Source of the DNA: Buxus sempervirens
Lineage: Eukaryota; Streptophyta; Magnoliopsida; Buxales; Buxaceae
NCBI GenBank assembly: GCA_947561395.2
Contig: OX387184.1
Coordinates: forward strand, 5,580,001 to 5,644,000
Direction of reading: 5' to 3'
Length of the DNA stretch: 64,000 nt
Position 1 is the stretch's first letter; each line of letters opens with the position of its first letter. Positions 55,883-64,000 of the stretch are shown here, in pieces. The translations under genes were made by a program, and so were the position numbers. The notes beneath the pieces were generated by a model, which saw nothing but the letters and a program-made list of their open reading frames with translations, searched no databases and had not been told where the DNA came from.

Positions 55883-58800
55883 ATGGCGATTTCGTTGTCC
55901 TCTCTTGCATTTTCCTTATCGTCTCTCTCATTTTCTTCCCAAATTTCTTCAAAACCGCAAAACATGTCGTTTGGCCGGACCAAGTCCTTCCCGAATTCCC
56001 TTATTCTAAAAACCCCACCTCTCGTTGTGGTTGCTTCTGCCGCCGGGGTCGCTTCTCCGGTCGACTTAGAGACCACAAACCTTAAGAAATACGTGAAGTC
56101 CAGGCTTCCAGGTGGGTTCGCTGCTCAAACAGTAATCGGAACGGGTAGACGGAAATGCGCAATAGCTCGCGTTGTTCTCCAGGAAGGAACTGGGAAAGTT
56201 ATCATCAATTATCGCGAGGCCAAGGTGCGAATTTTCTTTCTTTTCTGCCTTTTGTTTCCCAGATTTTGATCCTTTAAAGCACAACTGTAATCTTAGATTT
56301 GGAGTTGTAATTCAAAGGTGTTCAGATCAGGAGTGAGGAGTTGATGACACTAGTTTAATACAGGAATTGAGAACAAATGTATCTTGTCAGTGTGCATTAG
56401 TGTGGTATTCTTGTAATACTCCTGTGCATCCTTGTGATAAGTATGACGAAGAGTACATGGAATGCAGGAGTGTCGGGGTATTTAATTAAATTAGGGCTAG
56501 AGTATTTTGCAAAAGACAAAACTCTAGTTTGGCTTAAGCAGCAGGTACTGTTAGTGGTTTCTGCCGGTAGAAATAGGAAGAGCAAGCAAATGGGGATGAT
56601 GGGCTACCCAGAGCAAAAGGAGGGACCTGAAAGAATATGACTTTTAGGGCTTTAATGTGGCCGTTTGGATTATGCACTCCCTTTTGTAGCCCTAAACTTG
56701 GGGGAGCTTTGTCATGATCCCAATAGTTACAGATGAAGAGTAGTGTGACCTTGGAAAAGCATGTAGCAAGGTGGCTGAATCTTCAGAAACATGCTGCAGT
56801 TAGTCATTAGAATAGGAAAACTAGAGGAATTAAATAAATCTGCAAAGATTTGGAAACTTTCAGGAAACGAGGGAGGATTATCTGACCTTCAAACTTCTGT
56901 CAAATTCCTACATACAATAGCAGGAATTATCAACTGGTTGCTCCACAAACACTTTGTCTAGTAGAAGAATGTGAGATGACAATCACTAAAACCTTTAAAA
57001 TATTTTAAACATTCTAGATAAATAGCTAATTTAAAATAATAGATCATGAGAACATAGTTTTCTGAATCCTATGATTATAAACTAATATCTGATTGATGTA
57101 TGCATGTGAATTAGGGATGGAAACAGTTCGGTTTTGAACCAAACTAGCATGTAATACAAACCAAACTAAACCAAAAATTAATACAAACCCAAAACCAGTC
57201 CTAATATGTTTGGTTCAGGATAAACCAACTGTAGTTGTTGTTCTGACTATATATATCTGGTTCATTTTGGTTTATCAGATTTAACTGAACCATTTTCATC
57301 CGTAGCCCCAAGGCTTAAGATTCTGTTTGCTTCTCAGAGTCTTAGGGGTCGTTTGGAAGGGTTTCTCGATTTTGGATTCAGCTAGAATTCAAATCTAGAG
57401 CCCAGTTAAGCTGTTTGGCATGGATTTTGAAAGTTAGATTCTTATATCAGTTTTTAAAATCAGACCAAAAACCAAAATCCATATTTTACTAGCTTCTATG
57501 GATTTTGATGCTTAATAGCATAGAACTCAAAATCCGGATTGTTACGAATATTGGAACAAGCCTGACTGTCGTGACCTGTTTCTCATTGCTTATTGGGTCT
57601 TCTTCAACCTTTTCCTCTGTAGCAAAAAAACCAGGTACTCTCTCTCTCTCACCCTCTTCTCTCGTGACATTTCCTTTTCCTCTTCCCCTATTCGCTGCTC
57701 CCTCTTGAAACCCTCAACAATAGTCCAGCAGCCTTTGACATTTCCTTTCCTCTCTCTCGTCAATCCCTCTTGAAACCCTCAACAACAATTAGCATCCATG
57801 ATTTGTACACTGTTGGGAGGGAACGAGGTATCGTTCATGAAATGGAGCAAGTGCGATGAACATGGAGCTATACGAGATCTTCTAGGATTGATGGTGCAGC
57901 AACAGGTGTCCAAATCATCTCTGTATATAACAGGTGTACAAATCAACATGGCTTTTGGTATTGATGGTGCAGCAACAGGTGGTGCTACAACAGGAAGGGA
58001 TTGGAACACCTGACAAGAGGGCTTGGGTTTTTGTCCGGCCAAAAGCCAAGGGGGTTTGGATTGTCCGGCCAACAGCAACATTTGGCTCCTTCTTGTGCTT
58101 GGGTTTTTGTCAGGCCAAAAGCCAAGGGGCCTTGGATTGTTAAGAATGTGATGAGGTCTCCCACTTGATTTTTTTTTCTTGTTGTGAACGTGGGAATGTT
58201 GGTGCTGTTTCTGGTGATCGGCCATTTGAAAGAAAATGGTTTAAAGCTATGAATTTGTCCAAAAAATCAGGTACACCAAATGCTTGTTAAAATGTTTGAA
58301 TCAATTTACATTTCCAAATTCATTCTTTTTGTTCAGTTTTTTTGTCTTATCTACTTCTTTTCGTGCGATTGAAATTTCAATCTACTCCAATTGAAATTTC
58401 AAACAAATGCAATTATGGATTTTGGTTGCCAAAATCAAATTTTAAAATCAGTGTATCCAAACAAGATTCGCGATTTTAAAAATTAGCATTGAGAATATGG
58501 TTTTTTTAAATCCAAATTATAATCCATAATCTAGAATCCAGAAGCTCTACCAAATGACCCCTTAGTTTTGAGCTTCTGGAGTTTGAGATTCTAAATTTGC
58601 AAGTTGGAACTCGAGGTCTATGTTTCATAAGTCTCGAAGATACTGCAATTGTCCTTTTAGTTTATCTCTGAACATACCATTTGATTGTTCAATTGGGATT
58701 TTTGTGCTGTGCAGGAGTATCTTCAAGGAAATCCACTTTGGCTTCAATATGTCAAGGTCCCATTGGTAACTTTAGGATATGAAAGTAGTTATGATGTTTT

Positions 58801-59002
58801 TGTTAAAGCTCATGGCGGTGGTCTCTCTGGTCAAGCTCAGGCAATTTCTCTTGGCATTGCTCGTGCCTTGCTCAAAGTGAGCGAAAACCACAGAGTACCT
58901 TTGAGAAAAGAAGGCCTTTTAACAAGAGACTCAAGAGTTGTTGAGAGAAAGAAAGTTGGTTTGAAGAAGGCTCGGAAAGCGCCCCAGTTCTCCAAACGTT
59001 AA
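55883..59002 (+). CDS. RPS9: Plastid ribosomal protein S9 (nuclear gene, uS9c)
   Basis: Two exons, 55883-56224 and 58715-59002, joined in phase 0 (NYREAK | EYLQGN) give 209 residues, the length of the Arabidopsis protein. The first ~50 residues are Ser-rich and poor in acidic residues, a chloroplast transit peptide. The mature part has [23 protein letters not shown], then [23 protein letters not shown] and the C-terminal [12 protein letters not shown], the signature of the S9 family. That C-terminal tail reaches the P-site tRNA in the small subunit. The 2.49 kb intron contains a Harbinger-like element. I chose the ATG at AAAATGGCG because it starts the transit peptide; an upstream in-frame TTG-type extension is not used. 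Confidence 0.96.
57345..58561. mobile_element. PIF/Harbinger-like non-autonomous element in the RPS9 intron
   Basis: Ends GGGGTCGTTTGG and CCAAATGACCCC are inverted repeats (11 of 12 match), flanked by TTA on each side (57342-57344 and 58562-58564). Inside, a ~45-base block with GGGTTTTTGTC(C/A)GGCCAAAAG occurs twice (near 58024 and 58103), and GATGGTGCAGCAACAGGTG also occurs twice. No transposase frame was seen; the 148-codon minus-strand frame is a chance frame over these repeats. Confidence 0.65.
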
Positions 59003-60180
59003 GGGTACAACTTTGCATCATCACTGTTGTATAAATTTTTTCCATCTTTATGTGATTCTTAACCAACTTGCCCATTTGGGTTTTATGTAACTCATGATTT
59101 TTTTTTTTTAAAACTCTCATATTGGAAATTGGCTTTATTACGTTTTTTTGCCTTTCATATGTTGATCAGAATAAAACTTCATAGTTTTATTATAGAATTG
59201 TAGGTTCCTGTGGCTGTGTTTTGAAGTTTGAACATCTGCTCCAACTCTTACCCTGTTTCTGTCTTGAAAGAGCAAAATAAATAAATAAATGAAAAAGACA
59301 CCCACACAGGAAACAGGTCCATCAATCAAGTTGCGAAATCTTTGTGATAGTTTTGGGAAAAAACCTAAAGAAATCTCTTTAGATGTTGAACATAGGTATA
59401 CTGCTCTATAATTTATAGATGTACTTCCACATTCTTGTAGAGCAAAAATCCAACATTGTTTAAGAGATTTTTTTATTTACATTAATATCTGTTAATTTAT
59501 CTTTTCTCATTTATATTCTTTCTTTGAAATTTAATGATAAAAAATGGATCAGATGGGCTGGGTATAGCATGGCAGAGCCCACTAAGGCATGGACCAGGGG
59601 CCGTGCCTTAGCCGCACAATCACAAAAAACCCTAACGTTGGGCTGAGCCGGCCTATTTGACTCGCCTATTAATTTGATCCATAGTCCAAGACTAGCACAT
59701 AAATGATGGGCGGTTTCTACCAAAAAATAAATGATGGGTGGTTTCCACCAAAAAAAAACAAAAAAAATGATGGGTGGTTGTGTATTATTGTACTTGGAGC
59801 CTGTACGCGTGGTATATTCAGTGCGATTAAATTCCACAATCATTCAAAGAGGAAAATGCGTTCCTAGTTCTTTTAACGTCCTCCCCCCGCCTATATTGAT
59901 GCAAAATAGACTTTTAAATTCCACTAACCTCCTCTGCCCCAAAGTTCGGTGATGCAAACTAGTACTTACTTTCTTTGTATAGAATTCTAAACGATTTTTT
60001 TTTCTTTTTTAGTAATGTATATAGAATTCTAAAAGATGAAGAAAAGTCTATTAGCAATTTAAATAAATTAGGCACATATATGAATTATTTTACGACGTGA
60101 CTGATGGGATAGTATGGTCAAAAATTTGCAAACGAAAATAAAAAATAAAAAATCAACCTTTTACAATCAACTTAAAGGAG
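59003..60180. other. 3' flank of RPS9 and intergenic sequence
   Basis: AT-rich. A short tandem repeat of AAATGATGGG(C/T)GGTTTC(T/C)ACCAAAAAA occurs near 59700-59775. No gene seen. Confidence 0.4.
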
Positions 60181-60188
60181 GTCAACAT

Positions 60189-60940
60189 TAGGGCTGCAAC
60201 TTTCGTCAGTTAAAATCGAAACTAAATTGGTCCAACCCGACTTTGGGTCGGTTTGGTTTGGGTTATATAGTCTTTGGGTAGGTTTTGGTTCTAAAAATAT
60301 AGAACCGAATTTGTTTGGTTCGGTTTTGGGTTGAAGACTCAAGTTAACCAAACTGAATTTCCTAAGTATAAAACCGAACCGAACCAAACCGAAATATAAT
60401 AATATATATAAAATATACAATAGATAAAGTTGTAATAATAAAATATAACTTATAAATTATAAGTTATAAGTTATGAAATAACGAATAAGATTATTATTTT
60501 ATAAATCTTTGTAATTAATTATTAAATTGATTCACGAGCTCAAAAGTGCGACCTAAAACAATTAACATATAATTTGGGATTCTAAGCTCTTTGCTCTATC
60601 TTATGTATGTATGTGAACTACTTAAGGGATTGGACCGCATGTAAGTGATGATCCTTTAAATTTGTTGTGTATTCTTTAATTTTTTTTTTTTTTTTTTTGC
60701 AAAAGTGAGAATCTCTCTCTTGATAATAGGTTTTAAGTTTAGGAAAATGACCCAAACTAACTCGAATCGAATTTGAGGTCGGTTCGGTTCAGGTTGGGTT
60801 ACGGGTTTTCTTTAAATAATTGGTTCAGTTTTCGGTTTGGGTATTTCGGTTCAGTTCGGTTTTGGGTTGACCATCAGTAACCTTGGTTAGGTCTTGGGTT
60901 GAGGCCAACTCGAACCAAACCGCATTGAGTTGCAACCCTA
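60189..60940. mobile_element. hAT-like MITE, 752 bp
   Basis: Ends TAGGGCTGCAAC and GTTGCAACCCTA are inverted repeats (11 of 12). A perfect eight-base target duplication GTCAACAT flanks them (60181-60188 and 60941-60948), typical of the hAT superfamily. Both subterminal regions are built from repeats of GGTTCGGTT / AACCGAACC, so the arms pair extensively. No coding frame. Confidence 0.75.
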
Positions 60941-61029
60941 GTCAACATGGGATGAAATCTTTTGTTATGTTTAAATGAATTGGTCCCTACTTTGGCTGTG
61001 AAATGCTGTTATGTGGAGCATCTTACAGT

Positions 61030-61220
61030 TAATATTTTTTCATTGTTGTAAATATTTCAAGTGGGGTCCACAAAAAAAATATTAATCATGAGATGCTCCA
61101 CAGATAAAGCAAAAGATATCATTCTTGTCAATATTTCAAGTGGGGTCCACATAAAAAAAAATACTAACCATGAGATGCTCCACAAACAAAGCAGAAGATA
61201 TCATTCTTGTCAACATCGCT
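61030..61220. repeat. ~100 bp tandem duplication between two hAT-like MITEs
   Basis: Two adjacent copies share ATATTTCAAGTGGGGTCCAC, CATGAGATGCTCCACA and AGATATCATTCTTGTCAA. The flanking GTGGAGCATCTTACAGTTAA (near 61014) is a partial inverted copy. Non-coding. Confidence 0.6.
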
Positions 61221-61228
61221 ATTAGCAT

Positions 61229-61721
61229 TAGGGGTGCAACTCAGGTTGGTTCGGTTCGGGTTGAGGTCAACCCAAAGACCAAACTGAAAATATATATAGT
61301 CAAAATCGAACTGAATTGAAAACGAGACAACTAAACCAAAAACTGAACCGAATATATATAGAAAAATCGAAACCGAACCGAATTATATGAAAACTATTTG
61401 GTTCTGTTCGGATTAGGCCAATATATTCTTATGCTCAAACAAGGGTTCTTTAGTAATATCCTTAAAGTTTAAAGGTAAACTTCGAAAGTTTAACATATAT
61501 TATATTTTATATATATAAAATATAGATTATATGTTATAATATATATATATGAATTTGGTTCGGTTTAGGGAAATACATGAATTCGATTCGGTTTCATGTT
61601 CAGTTATAGGAATTTTTGGACCAAAACCAAACCGAACCATTATAAAAACTGAACCAAACCGAACCGAAGTTGGTTTGGGTCGGTTTGAGTTTGGTTTTAA
61701 TTGGACAAAGTTGCACCCCTA
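61229..61721. mobile_element. hAT-like MITE, 493 bp
   Basis: Perfect 12-base inverted ends TAGGGGTGCAAC … GTTGCACCCCTA. They are flanked by ATTAGCAT (61221-61228) and ATTAGCGT (61722-61729), an eight-base target duplication with one mismatch. Its subterminal GGTTCGGTTCGG / CCGAACCGAA arms show it belongs to the same family as the element at 60189-60940, although the interiors differ. Confidence 0.75.
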
Positions 61722-61729
61722 ATTAGCGT

Positions 61730-63334
61730 ATCAGAGGGATAGCTTTGTTATTTTAAGAAAGCAGTAAATTATTATACTAAGCCTTGGAGCCTGGAATTTG
61801 TCGACTTGAATATTAAAAGGTATTTTAGTTGGCGTGGCATCGCAACTGTACGTTAAACTTTAGGTTTTTTCCTAAAAACCTTGCGTAAGCGTGGCTTAGG
61901 TTGTCAAATTATCACTTCTAACCGTTTGGGAAGCCATATTGATAACGCTTTAAGCCCGACAAAGCTTTTTTTATATAAGAGATATTTGGGTCAAATTTTT
62001 ATTCGGTGCGAAAACAATCTCCATCATCTTAATAGCTTTGCAATTATCGACGATAGAGTTTTATAATTGTTCTTTTTCTTTTCTTTGTGAAAAAAAAAGA
62101 ATAATATGTATATCAATGGTACATAATTATATATGTACAAATACATACTTACATATATCATATATGTACGTGTATGCACATAAATATTTGTATACATATC
62201 TATAAAAGATCTTAAATTATTAGATATGTTGATTCTGTACCTTTTACATGTATGGATCTCATTTCACCATACAAGTGTATGTATTTGAGAGGAATGAACA
62301 TGTCCCATGAATATAAAAAATGACTCTTCTTCAAATTTCATCTTTATTTCCACAGATGACACCTTATAACAAAATTATTTGTTATGTGTAACTTTCCACT
62401 TGATGCAAAAGCAATCCTTTAAAACTACTAGAAATCTCATTTATTACACAATTATTCTTCTTTTGTTTCCAAATGTAGATAAAAATAGAAAAAACTGACA
62501 TCTAAAAGCAGAGTTTTGGAAATGAACACATCTAAAGCTCTGTTTGGGATTGCTTAATTAAGCATGTATTTTCGATTTATAACTTATTTAACCATTTTTT
62601 ATAACGCAGCCTGAATGTTTAATAATTTGAAGATGTTTGTATGGATGATTGTAAGTGATTTGAGGGTAGAGGCTTCAGAGGATGTTTATGATTTGTGGTA
62701 TAGATATATGTATATATATGTTTATGTATGCAGTAAAGTCAATCCAAATCATGCTTTTAGGGTTCCGAACTCAATTCAAAGTCAACTTTAAACCATAAAT
62801 GAACCCTGGACCGAATCGAAATGCAAACTAAATGGTAAGTACAAGCTTTTATTCGAGTTGGGTGGGGTGCCCTTTGGCCTGATTTAGATTTACGGCTATA
62901 CTTTTTTTTGGGTAAGCTGATTTACGGCTATACTTATCCCAATGGTCACGGTTACATTTACATCATACTTCCAAGTTACAAACAAACCTGCACGGTGATG
63001 TTCCGTTCCCTCGCGCGCACGAACACAGCCGGATTAGTTGCGGTTTCCGATCATCGAAGGCCAAAAGAGCCTCTCACGTGTGAATCAGGAGCAAGTTTCC
63101 AACTGGGCAGACTCACGAGGCCATCCGCCCGGTTTCCTTTTTGCACAGGGAACGGGTATTGGTAATTTGGTATTGCAATACTACTCATTTTCTTCGCTTT
63201 TGCTTCAAATCCAAGTCCTCCTCCTCCGATATACCGACCCTACTGGAAAAACTCTATTGTCGCTCCAATCCGATCGCCGTAATTGATCGGCACATCGATC
63301 CGCGAATTTTTCTCCCTGTTCTTTCTTCCTTTAA
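61730..63334. other. Intergenic upstream of the ARIADNE-type gene
   Basis: AT-rich with TATATG runs near 62100-62220. At about 62536 the sequence GCTCTGTTTGGGATTGCTTA closely matches the right terminus of the Harbinger-like element at 5382-6753 read inwards; no partner end was found, so it is a truncated copy. Confidence 0.4.
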
Positions 63335-63454
63335 ATGGAGGATTACATGAGCAGTGACGCAGAAGATAATTATTCTGATCAAGATTCGCTTGGCGGACTC
63401 GAAAACGAGGAAGATGATTTCCAGTGGCCATCTGCGAAGGCTTCGTCGAGTAAG
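63335..63454 (+). CDS. ARI2: ARIADNE-type RBR E3 ubiquitin ligase, first exon (gene runs off the window)
   Basis: A 40-codon exon from ATG to a GT donor (TCGAGTAAG|GTGAGA) encodes an acidic N-terminus: MEDYMSSDAEDNYSDQDS, then LGGLENEEDDFQWP. It closely resembles the start of Arabidopsis ARI1/ARI2/ARI3 (DYFSAEEEACYYSSDQDSLDGIDNEE). The RING-IBR-RING catalytic part would lie in exons beyond the window; 63455-64000 is the beginning of a long intron with nothing else recognised. ARIADNE proteins are HHARI-type E3 ligases acting in the cytosol. The call depends on this short N-terminal match, so the subgroup number is tentative. Confidence 0.65.
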
Positions 63455-64000
63455 GTGAGAATGATTTTAGGTTTAGGGTGAGGATCGTATCCATTTGCTG
63501 GATATGTTCTTGTGACTGTCGTCGTCGCTCCGTTTCTTGGATTTATTTTAATGTTTTACTGCGTTTTAATGGAAAGATAGTAGAATTGTCTGTGAATTTT
63601 GATGTAGCTGAACAATTCTTATTGTTGATTTTGATAATTTGTGAAACGTCAATATCATTTGTTAAATTACTGAGGGTTTCTTTTGGCCTTTGTTATAAAT
63701 ATTTATTGGTTTTAAATGTTGAAAACGTCTTTGTGCGGGAGATTAACCGTAACATGAGGTTTTGCTACTCTAATCATCTATTGACTTTGATAAGTGATAT
63801 CTGCCTTTTCTTCGGGATCAGTAGAAGGAATGCTGTTAGCTATTAGCTTTTACGGAAAACGAATTCTTCTGCTGCTTCTTCTTAATTTTTGCTATAGATA
63901 GTGACATCTCCTTCCTAGTTTAGCCTAGAAATTGTCTTCAGGTGCATTTCTAACAAGTATAATCAATGAGGCATGTCATCTTAACAAGTAACTCTCTTTG

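Noticed and set aside
57115-57305. Possible further hAT-like MITE (TAGGGATGG … CATCCGTA)
   Set aside because: Ends pair only weakly and no eight-base target duplication was found.
57779-58225. 148-codon minus-strand frame in the RPS9 intron
   Set aside because: Falls inside the Harbinger-like element across internal repeats; no transposase or other motif.

Overview
This is a 64 kb piece of a nuclear plant genome, almost certainly a dicot or a close relative. The evidence is split genes with plant-type GT–AG introns, AT-rich intergenic DNA, a nuclear gene for a plastid ribosomal protein, LysM receptor-like kinases, a BEL1-type homeobox gene, a DA1-family gene and typical plant transposon remnants. 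I cannot name the species.

Layout. The first 7 kb is gene-poor. It holds a small head-to-tail Helitron-like array (0.58-1.2 kb), a few orphan exon-like segments (3.6-4.9 kb) and a PIF/Harbinger-like element (5.38-6.75 kb). At 7.1-12.0 kb two intronless LysM receptor-like kinase genes face each other tail to tail: an LYK4/LYK5-type gene (+) and an NFP/NFR5-type gene (-). Both predicted kinases have degenerate catalytic motifs. At 13.5-18.3 kb on the minus strand lies an 11-exon DA1-RELATED (DAR1-type) ubiquitin-interacting, LIM-domain metallopeptidase gene. A small intronless basic-protein gene lies at 24.8 kb. A seven-exon methyltransferase of the EEF1AKMT4 type lies at 26.3-29.7 kb (-), with a tRNA-Glu(TTC) just upstream. 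A four-exon BEL1-like homeodomain gene of the SAW1/BLH2 type spans 32.0-37.2 kb (-); its first intron appears to be GC-AG. A small uncharacterised gene lies at 45.3 kb (-). A two-exon nuclear gene for plastid ribosomal protein S9 spans 55.9-59.0 kb (+), with a Harbinger-like element inside its intron. The first exon of an ARIADNE-type RBR E3 ubiquitin ligase lies at 63.3 kb, and the rest of that gene lies beyond the window.

Repeat-rich part. From 47.7 to 54.7 kb the sequence is layered. There is a solo LTR of a Tat/Ogre-like Gypsy element, and a short broken LTR retrotransposon that inserted into one unit of a tandem duplication. Next comes a ~2.4 kb nearly perfect inverted repeat (two ~1.16 kb arms, ~0.1 kb spacer) in which each arm carries its own TATA-like box pointing outwards. 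Several small TIR elements were delimited by eye with matching target duplications: Harbinger-like with TTA, hAT-like with 8 bp, and a Mutator-like element filled with a GGTACC-rich array.

Functional links. The genes are unrelated single loci, apart from the LysM receptor pair: chitin or lipo-chitooligosaccharide perception by two pseudokinase-type co-receptors. The inverted repeat and the LysM pair are the two places most worth a second look. All exon models come from reading splice sites and reading-frame continuity, supported by remembered family sequences; no alignment was run.
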